DNA from: a virus
Virus record (IMG/VR): IMGVR_UViG_3300023174_000130
Span: 19,216 to 83,215 of that record
Direction: 5' to 3' (one strand)
DNA length: 64,000 nucleotides
Positions 54,146 to 60,819 of this stretch are shown piece by piece. Within the stretch, counting starts at the first letter, position 1; the number at the start of each line of letters is the position of its first letter. The notes under the pieces are model-generated. The model did no database searches and was not told the DNA's origin. It saw nothing but the letters and a program-made list of their open reading frames with translations. Made by a program: the position numbers and the translations under genes.

Positions 54146-54457
54146 TTACGTCGTCAGCTTCAGCTTACTGAGCGGATCAACGCCTTTGCTAGAAGGAGTT
54201 ACAAGGCCCTTATTAACACCAGTATCATATTGATTCTTCAGTTCATCCAAAGGATCAACAGTGAACGGCACAAATGACTTTGCAATAGTAACGCCCTTTG
54301 CAGCCTTAGTATACATCATCCAAGGCATCAAACCAATATTGCCTTCGCCTACTGGGATAAGAATAGCTGGATCTTTGAGAAGCCAAGAATCACCTTGATC
54401 TTCAAATCGTGCGAGAATTTCTTCACCGGAGTTTAGTCTAAATAGTTTTACGTTCAT
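54146..54457 (-). CDS. Lsm/Sm-like small protein (paralogue 3)
   Basis: 103 residues. LFRLNSGEEILARFEDQGDS, WLLKDPAILIPVGEGNIGLM and PWMMYTKAAKGVTIAKSFVP match the protein at 43987-44289 throughout. RBS is AAAGGAAAC and the early-type promoter sits 21 bases upstream of the ATG. It heads the minus-strand cluster 52806-54457. Confidence 0.65.
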   Translation of the reverse strand: MNVKLFRLNSGEEILARFEDQGDSWLLKDPAILIPVGEGNIGLMPWMMYTKAAKGVTIAKSFVPFTVDPLDELKNQYDTGVNKGLVTPSSKGVDPLSKLKLTT

Positions 54458-54478
54458 ATGTTTCCTTTACAGAGTTTT

Positions 54479-54506
54479 ATTATAGCAGGCGTTTTAACAA
54501 TAGCAA
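54479..54506 (-). promoter_or_regulatory. early-type promoter of the 54146 Lsm-like gene
   Basis: Minus strand: TTGCTA, 16 bases, TATAAT, then 21 bases including AAAGGAAAC to the ATG. Confidence 0.65.
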
Positions 54507-54517
54507 GTAACAATAAT

Positions 54518-55150
54518 ATGAAATCATTTCAACAATTTTTAATTGAAGGCTCTGAACAAATGCAATGTGATATTAATGGTATTTGCAAAGTAATAAAAGA
54601 ATATGAATCTGCAGGTAATGAACAAAAAATTCTTTCTATCTATAAAGATAGCAAAGGTTTATCAACAATTGGTCATGGACATTTAGTTACTCCAAAATCT
54701 TCAAAGATATTTTCTGAATTAAATATCAGTCCTGATATTTTAAGTGGCAAAGGAAAACTTACACCAGAACAAGCAGATAAATTACTTGAAAGAGATGTAA
54801 ATGATCGCTTACCTCAAGTTAAAAAATTAGTTCCTAAATTTGGTGAATATTCTCCAGAACTACAAGCCCAACTTACCTCTGAACATTTTAGAGGTATGTT
54901 AGGAAAATCTCCTAGCGCTGTTAAAAAATTAAGCGCAGGAGACTTTTCTGGTGCAGCAACAGAATATTTAAATGCTAAAGATTATAGAGAATCTGTAAGA
55001 GACAAAACTGGTATTGCACCAAGAATGCAAAAACTTGCAGATGCAATCAAAACGGAACCAGAACGTCAGAAGAAACGTCAGCAATCTTCTCTTCAAACCA
55101 ATCAGGCACCTCAGTCGCCTTCCACTTCGCAAACGCTGCCTTCTCGTTAA
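54518..55150 (+). CDS. T4-type lysozyme with a capsid-targeting propeptide
   Basis: 210 residues. Residues 1-10 are MKSFQQFLIE, followed by Gly, matching T4 internal-protein propeptides (as I recall, MKTYQEFIAE) and the protein at 58080. The body is a GH24 lysozyme: Glu35, Asp44 and Thr50 have the E-8-D-5-T spacing of T4 lysozyme (NEQKILSIYKDSKGLSTIGH). A Gln/Ser-rich tail follows. I took the ATG at 54518 because the upstream one (54458) only overlaps the divergent gene's start and its sequence is unlike the family. No signal peptide is seen and no promoter is visible. It may be an internal lysozyme; the plain endolysin alternative cannot be excluded. Confidence 0.75.
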   Translation: MKSFQQFLIEGSEQMQCDINGICKVIKEYESAGNEQKILSIYKDSKGLSTIGHGHLVTPKSSKIFSELNISPDILSGKGKLTPEQADKLLERDVNDRLPQVKKLVPKFGEYSPELQAQLTSEHFRGMLGKSPSAVKKLSAGDFSGAATEYLNAKDYRESVRDKTGIAPRMQKLADAIKTEPERQKKRQQSSLQTNQAPQSPSTSQTLPSR

Positions 55151-55610
55151 TATAATAACTGCGATAAGCAACTATTGCATTTTCATTCTTATATTGTTCT
55201 GGCATTGCCTGAACAAAAGTAGTCAGCTTACCTTTGGGCAAATTAACAGGGCAGTCATACAATTCATTCAACAACATAGATTCCATTGAATGAACTTTGC
55301 CGTACCGCCGAGTGTATTCCTTGCACAGAGCATATGCATGTTTCCAAAGCCAAAGATAATTTTCTGAAGTAGTACGGGTCCAAATATTGCATGGATGATT
55401 AATCATTGCAGCCTTGCAAATATTCTTCTTTGTGCAAACATGAGTGGTGTATCTACGTTTGCCAGTGTTAACTTCTAAGGGATCACCATCCAAAACATGA
55501 TGGGCAGTTGAAAGCAACTGGCAAGATTCAAGAATCATTTTTACAACGTGCTTATCGCACATCATACGAGCAGAAGTAGCGGCATCATTGTCCAAAACAA
55601 AAATGTTCAT
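55047..55610 (-). CDS. conserved phage protein, unknown
   Basis: 187 residues starting MNIFVLDNDAATSARMMCDK. HVVKMILESCQLLSTAHHVL, NHPCNIWTRTTSENYLWLWK and FVQAMPEQYKNENAIVAYRS form a pattern I have seen in several phage proteins of unknown function. It overlaps the GMP reductase stop as ATGA, so it is in that operon. Its 3' end overlaps the opposite lysozyme gene by 104 bases. Confidence 0.55.
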   Translation of the reverse strand: MNIFVLDNDAATSARMMCDKHVVKMILESCQLLSTAHHVLDGDPLEVNTGKRRYTTHVCTKKNICKAAMINHPCNIWTRTTSENYLWLWKHAYALCKEYTRRYGKVHSMESMLLNELYDCPVNLPKGKLTTFVQAMPEQYKNENAIVAYRSYYINEKAAFAKWKATEVPDWFEEKIADVSSDVLVPF

Positions 55611-56644
55611 ATTTCGTGATTCTCAAAAATATTGTTTATAGTACGATTGACCTTAACCATTGTACCACGCGAATACAAGTCAGGCAAGTTAAAAGCACCA
55701 ACATACGAACAAGCAGAGCGCAATCCACCAAGAATTTCTTGAACGGTGTGATGTACAGATCCACGATAAGGTACTTCCACAGTGCGGCCCTCGGAAGCAC
55801 GGTAATCCTTAAGTCCGCCATTGTATTTTTCATTTGCGGTTTTGCTGGACATACCATAATGAAGCATAGTGAGTGATGCGTTATTATTGGAGTGACGAAT
55901 TTCTCCACCACACTCGTCATGTCCTGCAAATGCACCTCCAGCCATAACAAATGCAGTCCCAGCCACAAAAGACTTAGCAAAATCGCCGGGATGTACAATC
56001 CCTCCATCAGATACGATCCCAATACCTAACGCTGTTGCGGTTTCCACACACTCTATGACCGCTGAGAGTTGGGGATATCCCACTCCGGCTACTCTGCGTG
56101 TCAGGCACATCGACCCCGACCCGATTCCCACTTTTACTAGATCTGCTCCAGCATCGGACAACGCCACGACCCCCTCTGGGGTCACGATATTCCCTGCAAT
56201 CAATATTGACTTCGGCCATTTTTGTCTCACTTTCTTTACGAAGTTATGAAATTCTGTCATGTAACCATTTGCAACATCAACACAAACAAAAGTTGGATCA
56301 TTGATTGTTGCATTATCCACAAACAATTTACTCTCTGGGTCTAACCCAAGAGTCAATGAAACGTATTTTTCTTTATCTGGATAACTGGTGGCAAAAGTAA
56401 CATAATATTCACCACCTTTCTTCAGACAGGTAATCATCTTGTAATCTGACAATACAAGAGCCATTTCGTGTGTTCCCACCGTGGACATGTTTGCCGCCAT
56501 GATCGGCACACCAGTCCAATAAGATCCGCAATTAAAAGTAGTACCAACTTCAAGATTGACATCTTTGCGAGACTTAACATCCGAAAGTCTTGGTACAATG
56601 AGTGCGTCTGAATAATCTAGTTTTGGTTCGTAGTTTACAATCAT
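55607..56644 (-). CDS. guaC: GMP reductase (GMP to IMP)
   Basis: 345 residues, the length of bacterial GuaC. VKVGIGSGSMCLTRRVAGVG contains the catalytic cysteine, followed by YPQLSAVIECVETATALGIG, SDGGIVHPGDFAKSFVAGTA, MLHYGMSSKTA, YRASEGRTVEVPYRGSVHHT and ILGGLRSACSYVGAFNL. These favour GMP reductase over IMP dehydrogenase, because no CBS-domain insertion is present. The ATG at 56644 lies eight bases after an early promoter. It converts GMP to IMP with NADPH, shifting purine pools. Confidence 0.88.
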   Translation of the reverse strand: MIVNYEPKLDYSDALIVPRLSDVKSRKDVNLEVGTTFNCGSYWTGVPIMAANMSTVGTHEMALVLSDYKMITCLKKGGEYYVTFATSYPDKEKYVSLTLGLDPESKLFVDNATINDPTFVCVDVANGYMTEFHNFVKKVRQKWPKSILIAGNIVTPEGVVALSDAGADLVKVGIGSGSMCLTRRVAGVGYPQLSAVIECVETATALGIGIVSDGGIVHPGDFAKSFVAGTAFVMAGGAFAGHDECGGEIRHSNNNASLTMLHYGMSSKTANEKYNGGLKDYRASEGRTVEVPYRGSVHHTVQEILGGLRSACSYVGAFNLPDLYSRGTMVKVNRTINNIFENHEI

Positions 56645-56652
56645 GACCGACA

Positions 56653-56680
56653 ATAATAACACATAGAAACTACTGGTCAA
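56653..56680 (-). promoter_or_regulatory. early-type promoter of guaC
   Basis: Minus strand: TTGACC, 16 bases, TATTAT, eight bases, ATG. Confidence 0.65.
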
Positions 56681-56683
56681 TAA

Positions 56684-56857
56684 TTATTTTGATTCTTCTA
56701 TTCTTTTGATGGCATCACGAAGATTCAACATCATCTGTGCTAATTCTTTTGATGTAAGCTTATCCCGAAGATAGTCTTCATATTTTGAAAGAATAATTTT
56801 CGCTTCTCGGAAAAGGATTGCATGTAAATGATCAGAACTTTTGGAATCATTTGCCAT
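56684..56857 (-). CDS. small helical protein, 57 residues
   Basis: MANDSKSSDHLHAILFREAK followed by IILSKYEDYLRDKLTSKELA and MMLNLRDAIKRIEESK. It starts 10 bases after the previous stop and its own stop abuts the guaC promoter. Too short for family assignment; helical with a coiled-coil look. Confidence 0.5.
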   Translation of the reverse strand: MANDSKSSDHLHAILFREAKIILSKYEDYLRDKLTSKELAQMMLNLRDAIKRIEESK

Positions 56858-56866
56858 CAATCTTAT

Positions 56867-57436
56867 TTATTCAATTCCAACTGTATCGTCACGAACAAAC
56901 TTAAACACTTTACTCATGTAGAAAGATTTCCATGATTGAGTGTTTAAATCCCACACGCCAACTCTGTCATTTCCCATTGGAGTAAAGAAAGCAGCACGAA
57001 CATTCAATTCTTTGCTTGGTAAATATTTTCTGTCCAAAGTACAATTCAGTCTTCGTGTTGATCCATCCATTTTATTGAACCAAACTGTACATATTCCTGA
57101 TAAATTTTCCATTATCAACTCTTGTGCGGAAAGATGGTCTGTTTTATATGCACTATCTTCATTTATTACAGTTGTATCAATAATATAATCAATAGTTGGA
57201 TCAAACACATTTATGTCTTGATTTATTCTTGTTTGAGACATAAAATTATCAAATGATCCATATTGACGAGTTATAAACTGTTTGTAGATTAAATCATCTT
57301 TTTCCAAAGACATATATGTTTCTAGTTGAAGTTTGGAACCACTGTATCCTTGAACTTGTTTTGATGCGAGACCATTTTCTGAACTAAGAAGCTGTTCAGT
57401 GAGTCTATCATTAAAACTTTGTTGCTCTTTATCCAT
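56867..57436 (-). CDS. DUF2693-like protein (paralogue 1)
   Basis: 189 residues. The C-terminal half GICTVWFNKMDGSTRRLNCT, LDRKYLP and VGVWDLNTQSWKSFYMSKV matches the DUF2693 pattern (KxDGxxR then a WDxxxxxWRSF-like end). Its N-terminal half is hydrophilic. The same domain is in the GC-rich gene at 61703. Function unknown; often in phage early regions. Confidence 0.62.
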   Translation of the reverse strand: MDKEQQSFNDRLTEQLLSSENGLASKQVQGYSGSKLQLETYMSLEKDDLIYKQFITRQYGSFDNFMSQTRINQDINVFDPTIDYIIDTTVINEDSAYKTDHLSAQELIMENLSGICTVWFNKMDGSTRRLNCTLDRKYLPSKELNVRAAFFTPMGNDRVGVWDLNTQSWKSFYMSKVFKFVRDDTVGIE

Positions 57437-57684
57437 TATAGTTCTATGCTAAAAACTTTTTTGTCTGAACCCATATTCTTGATATTAATTTTGTTTGTGT
57501 TTAAAGAATTCAATACTGCAGGTAAAAACATAGGATGCAAAGTTACAAAAATTTTTGCAAATGGCTCACGTTGTTTTGATTTTATTTTTTCCATTAATTT
57601 TTTTATTATCAATGGGTCTTGTTGCTTTTGATTCGGACTTAAAGTAATGTAAGTCGTGAGAAGTTTGGAAGTCTCGGTAATCAT
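57436..57684 (-). CDS. small protein, unknown
   Basis: 82 residues, Lys/Asn-rich, with FAKIFVTLHPMFLPAVLNSL and a helical C-terminus. A late box lies five bases before the ATG. The end overlaps the next start. Confidence 0.45.
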   Translation of the reverse strand: MITETSKLLTTYITLSPNQKQQDPLIIKKLMEKIKSKQREPFAKIFVTLHPMFLPAVLNSLNTNKINIKNMGSDKKVFSIEL

Positions 57685-57689
57685 AAAAG

Positions 57690-57697
57690 TATTTATT
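57690..57697 (-). promoter_or_regulatory. late promoter, leaderless, for the 57436 gene
   Basis: AATAAATA on the minus strand, CTTTT, ATG: a five-base gap. Confidence 0.6.
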
Positions 57698-57785
57698 TGA
57701 CTAATAAAAGTACTGTGATACTTTTACAGAAAATTAAATACTGACAGATAACTATAGGTTATCTATAGTAATATAAATTAAACTA
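57695..57785. other. AT-rich intergenic region with inverted repeats
   Basis: About 90 non-coding bases between two minus-strand genes. Contains AAAAGTA and TACTTTT around a short loop (weak terminator candidate) and ACTATAG-GTTAT-CTATAGT. No gene is seen. Confidence 0.4.
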
Positions 57786-57807
57786 TAAAATAGTATCTTA
57801 AGTATGT

Positions 57808-58026
57808 TTAATAATAACTACCAAAAGTATTATTAGATGGTTTAAAATTATCTAATAGTCCAGCTCTAAGATCTTCTAGAGGTCTCATACTATCTGGTAT
57901 TTGTGTTGGTGTAAATCCAACATTATTCTCAGACAAGTTTCTTAGGGGACTTGGAGCATTTTTATATTTTTTATGTAATAACCGAATGGTTTCTTCTAGT
58001 GATTTTCCATTATTTTTATTATACAT
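57808..58026 (-). CDS. small helical protein, unknown
   Basis: 72 residues starting MYNKNNGKSLEETIRLLHKK; the longer in-frame start at 58089 is rejected because a late box sits five bases before the ATG chosen. Ends in NTFGSYY. Not recognised. Confidence 0.5.
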   Translation of the reverse strand: MYNKNNGKSLEETIRLLHKKYKNAPSPLRNLSENNVGFTPTQIPDSMRPLEDLRAGLLDNFKPSNNTFGSYY

Positions 58027-58031
58027 GGAAA

Positions 58032-58039
58032 TATTTATA
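58032..58039 (-). promoter_or_regulatory. late promoter, leaderless, for the 57808 gene
   Basis: TATAAATA on the minus strand, TTTCC, ATG. It overlaps the plus-strand box at 58036-58043 to make TATTTATAAATA. Confidence 0.7.
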
Positions 58040-58043
58040 AATA
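58036..58043 (+). promoter_or_regulatory. late promoter of the 58080 gene
   Basis: TATAAATA, 36 bases before the ATG at 58080, forming the other half of the shared palindrome. Confidence 0.65.
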
Positions 58044-58079
58044 TTTTTACATTTAAGACTCTATTCAAGAGACAATAAT

Positions 58080-58592
58080 ATGAAATCATTCAAACAACAT
58101 TTACACGAATCTGGACTCAAAAAAGCACTTGACACCGGCAATCCAGATCTAATGAAAAAAGAACTTGCAAAAAGAAGAGAAAGATCGGAAAGATTGCAAG
58201 CCGATGCAACACTTCTTAATCAACTTTCCAATCACAAAGGCGCATTAGCAGCCCACACCAAATTTTCTCAAGCACAGGCATTGAAACCCGGTATCGAAGA
58301 TTTGACCATGCCGCTTGAAGCCCAAGGTATCAAGACTGGTGTAAAGCTCAGAGAACTTCCAACAGAAAAACCTTGGCATGATGAACTGACACCAGATTAC
58401 TATGATGGCTCCGATGAAGATCAAACAGGTTCTTCATCTGAAGTAGAATCAGCACAACAACAAAATCAATTTTCTGGAAATTTACAAAAACCATTTCCTT
58501 CACCAGTAGAAATGGCTGCAAATTTTATGTCAAGAAGTGCATCAGACAAAAAGCCAACTCCATCAGGATTTGCAAAACAAATCAAATTTTAA
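58080..58592 (+). CDS. capsid-targeted protein A (unknown body)
   Basis: 170 residues. Residues 1-10 are MKSFKQHLHE followed by Ser, with LHE as the cleavage site. It begins with the same few bases as the lysozyme gene (ATAATATGAAATCATT). The body is Lys/Arg-rich near the N-terminus, then acidic, and Gln/Ser-rich at the C-terminus. No catalytic motif is seen. Unusual, extended and hydrophilic, as T4 internal proteins are. Confidence 0.7.
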   Translation: MKSFKQHLHESGLKKALDTGNPDLMKKELAKRRERSERLQADATLLNQLSNHKGALAAHTKFSQAQALKPGIEDLTMPLEAQGIKTGVKLRELPTEKPWHDELTPDYYDGSDEDQTGSSSEVESAQQQNQFSGNLQKPFPSPVEMAANFMSRSASDKKPTPSGFAKQIKF

Positions 58593-58595
58593 ATA
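58588..58595 (+). promoter_or_regulatory. late promoter, leaderless, for the 58601 gene
   Basis: TTTAAATA overlapping the previous stop, then ATTGT and ATG: a five-base gap. Confidence 0.55.
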
Positions 58596-58600
58596 ATTGT

Positions 58601-60037
58601 ATGGACTACCTTACCAGACACTACAAGCATCTCTGCGAACAACTTCAAGAAAAAATTAATGTTCTTGAAAAATTTTTAATTGAAAGGCCTTCAATTGAAG
58701 ATCAAATAGAAACTGGAAATGAAACCATTCTAAATGTAGGTACAGGAAAAACAAAAGGACATGCAAAAACTGGAAACGTCAAAGTCCCATTTGATATAAC
58801 AATTGATCCAGAACTTTCTAAAACATCAACAAGGGGAGAATTTAGATCTTCAAACTTGGCTGTAACTAGAAGATTGTACCCCAAATTATTTGACGACACA
58901 AAAGAATTAAAAGGAACAATAGCATTAGATCCAAGTCTTAAAGTAGATGATGATGATTTTTATAAAGCCGTTAAAGATCAAGATACTGTAGCACATGAAG
59001 CGGCTCATGCACACCAATTGGCTGCCAAGACAAGAGATGCAGAACAAAGAAAAGCACAAGGAAAAACAACTTACGCCGATGTGGAAATGAGCAAAATAGA
59101 AAAAACTTCTACGTCACAAAGATCATCAAATCCAAGATTGACAAACGTATCACCGGAAGTAAAATCAGGATTGGAATATTCTCAATATTATCTTAATCCA
59201 CAAGAAATCAATGCCAGAAGTTCTGGTGCGGGAACTATGGCATATAGAATAAGATCAGGGGGTGGAGATAGAACTTATTCATTTAATGTGCCAAAAATAG
59301 GCGCAGAAGTTGGACTAGAGTATGTTGCTGGCGGATCAAAAGTATCTCCAGAAGAAACGGCAGCAATGTCAAGACATGAAAGATCTGTTGCCAAAAGAAA
59401 AAATTTATTTGCTAGTCAAGATTTAAAAAATGCAACGGCAAGAGGAGTTTTAAAGGCCGAACAAGATATGGCGACTCCGAATCCGGAGGTTGAATCAACA
59501 AAAGCAAGACAAAATGCAATCAAAGCAAAAGTTGAAACCTTAAAGGCAAAAACAGAACAACCAAAAATTTCAACTCCTGAAGTTGCTCCAACCCAAAAAG
59601 CAAATGTCGTATCCAAAATAATCGATCCAACTTCTGCCGTAATCCAAGCTACTACAGCACAAGCATCAAAGATTGCTCCGCAGGCTGCTTTAAAACCTCT
59701 TCCCGGAACACAAATAAAAGGAGTTGGAACCGGAATGTCAATTGGTGCTGGAATATTGGGTGGATTGGCCGGAGAATTTGTTGTAAAACCAACAGCAGAA
59801 AAATTAGGAGTGTTTGATGCTGTTGAAAAAGGCTCAAAGAAACTTTTTTCAAAAATGCCAGACTGGGCAGTAAAAGCATCAGATAAAACATTAGGTGCTG
59901 CGCAAGTTGCACTTGATCCAATCGGTTCTGCTTTCGATGCTTCAATTGACATGAGATCAAAACAACAAGACAGAATGAGAAAATCTGGAATGTCAGAAGA
60001 TGAAATTGCCCAATCCATGGCAAGTTCAATTCAATAA
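58601..60037 (+). CDS. capsid-targeted protein B with zinc-peptidase motif HEAAH
   Basis: 478 residues. Residues 1-28 are the leader shared with the protein at 60344, ending FLIE before Arg (E28). Residues 130-140 read VAHEAAHAHQL with HExxH at 132-136, and NPQEINARSS (Glu202) is a plausible third ligand in gluzincin-like order. Residues about 374-395 (GVGTGMSIGAGILGGLAGEF) are a glycine-zipper hydrophobic segment. The tail is charged and helical. A packaged peptidase or injected protein is inferred; the protein family is not recognised. Confidence 0.68.
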   Translation: MDYLTRHYKHLCEQLQEKINVLEKFLIERPSIEDQIETGNETILNVGTGKTKGHAKTGNVKVPFDITIDPELSKTSTRGEFRSSNLAVTRRLYPKLFDDTKELKGTIALDPSLKVDDDDFYKAVKDQDTVAHEAAHAHQLAAKTRDAEQRKAQGKTTYADVEMSKIEKTSTSQRSSNPRLTNVSPEVKSGLEYSQYYLNPQEINARSSGAGTMAYRIRSGGGDRTYSFNVPKIGAEVGLEYVAGGSKVSPEETAAMSRHERSVAKRKNLFASQDLKNATARGVLKAEQDMATPNPEVESTKARQNAIKAKVETLKAKTEQPKISTPEVAPTQKANVVSKIIDPTSAVIQATTAQASKIAPQAALKPLPGTQIKGVGTGMSIGAGILGGLAGEFVVKPTAEKLGVFDAVEKGSKKLFSKMPDWAVKASDKTLGAAQVALDPIGSAFDASIDMRSKQQDRMRKSGMSEDEIAQSMASSIQ

Positions 60038-60054
60038 TATTAATAAATTTTTAG

Positions 60055-60088
60055 ATAAAAAGGGTCCCAGAAATGGGACCCTTTTTAT
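60055..60088. terminator. bidirectional terminator
   Basis: Stem of about 15 bp (ATAAAAAGGGTCCCA with TGGGACCCTTTTTAT) and a GAAA loop, between the 58601 gene and the opposite membrane-protein gene. Confidence 0.85.
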
Positions 60089-60110
60089 AGCGCTAGAATG
60101 GCTTATAGGC

Positions 60111-60272
60111 TCATTTAACTGCAGGAGCCGTCTTGGCTGCTGGAGTGGCTTCGGGTGCCTTGGCGTGGCTGCTGACCCAAGTTAAAAGGATAAAAGCAAC
60201 AACCCCGACACCAACGACCAACCAAGTGGTTGAAGAAACAGACTTCACAAAATTCTTAATCTTATCTAGCAT
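60111..60272 (-). CDS. small single-membrane-span protein (holin or spanin candidate)
   Basis: 53 residues. MLDKIKNFVKSVSSTTW is followed by a single hydrophobic span (LVVGVGVVAFILLTW), then a hydrophilic Ala/Pro tail (KAPEATPAAKTAPAVK). Lys-rich N-terminus in, tail out. AAGGAG and CCTAAATA give good late expression. A holin-like or membrane-adaptor role is plausible, but topology alone does not show it. Confidence 0.6.
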   Translation of the reverse strand: MLDKIKNFVKSVSSTTWLVVGVGVVAFILLTWVSSHAKAPEATPAAKTAPAVK

Positions 60273-60290
60273 AGTATCTCCTTAAAAGAT

Positions 60291-60298
60291 TATTTAGG
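60291..60298 (-). promoter_or_regulatory. late promoter of the 60111 gene
   Basis: CCTAAATA on the minus strand, AAGGAG and ATG 18 bases downstream. Confidence 0.62.
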
Positions 60299-60330
60299 CC
60301 ACTCATCACCCCCCTCCATTTTTTCGGTTT

Positions 60331-60338
60331 TATAAATA
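60331..60338 (+). promoter_or_regulatory. late promoter, leaderless, for the 60344 gene
   Basis: Perfect TATAAATA, TTTTT, ATG: a five-base gap. Confidence 0.7.
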
Positions 60339-60343
60339 TTTTT

Positions 60344-60700
60344 ATGAATTACCTAACCAACTATTACAAGAACCTATCTGAGCAACTTCAAGAAAAAGTC
60401 AATTTTTTAAATCAAGCAATTTTAGAAGCTCAAAGAGAAACTGAAGATGTAATTATTGATGATGCAGAAAGAGAAGAGGGTGAAGATATTCCAACTCTTC
60501 AAGGCCGTCTTGCCAAAGGCAAGGGTGCAAAGCGTGGCAGAGAAGTTGATATTGAACCAGGACGCGCAATTCCCGGAGAATCTAAACAAACTGAAATTCA
60601 TCATGCACAAGAACTAGCAAGTGGTGATGCTGACAAAAACAACATCTATACCACAGGCAAACCAATTAAGGTCAACAAGAGCGAAATTCGCAGATCATAA
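60344..60700 (+). CDS. capsid-targeted protein C (unknown body)
   Basis: 118 residues. Residues 1-28 (MNYLTNYYKNLSEQLQEK...) match the leader of the 58601 protein and end ILE before Ala at the same position (E28). The body is different: basic (GRLAKGKGAKRGREVD), acidic and hydrophilic. Followed by a strong terminator. Confidence 0.65.
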   Translation: MNYLTNYYKNLSEQLQEKVNFLNQAILEAQRETEDVIIDDAEREEGEDIPTLQGRLAKGKGAKRGREVDIEPGRAIPGESKQTEIHHAQELASGDADKNNIYTTGKPIKVNKSEIRRS

Positions 60701-60728
60701 AAATAACTTAAAAATTTTTGAATAAACT

Positions 60729-60760
60729 TTTGGGCTCCTTTCGGGGGCCCAAATTTTTTT
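60729..60760 (+). terminator. terminator after protein C
   Basis: Ten-base-pair stem with one GU pair (TTTGGGCTCC with GGGGCCCAAA), followed by seven T residues. Confidence 0.85.
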
Positions 60761-60819
60761 ATGGCATATGAGGTTTTTGGCGATAGGGGGTGCCGAAAAT
60801 TTTTTATGGCATATGAGGT
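60755..60819. repeat. direct repeat pair in the AT/GC boundary region
   Basis: A 20-base unit ending ATGGCATATGAGGT occurs at 60755-60774 and 60800-60819. Downstream are GAGAATTTTAGAGAATTTTGAGAGA repeats, then a GC-rich stretch. No convincing gene lies in 60761-60936; a role as origin, regulatory or recombination site is open. Confidence 0.6.

Noticed and set aside
54458-54517. Upstream start of the lysozyme gene
   Set aside because: The ATG at 54458 is the complement of the leader of the divergent gene. It would add a hydrophobic stretch not seen in the related 58080 protein.
55047-55610. Endonuclease V/pyrimidine-dimer glycosylase assignment
   Set aside because: Superficial similarity only. 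The typical active-site N-terminal threonine and helix pattern of T4 denV are not visible.
60755-60819. CRISPR-like repeat
   Set aside because: Only two copies of the unit, 45 bases apart, with no third copy and no cas genes in the window.
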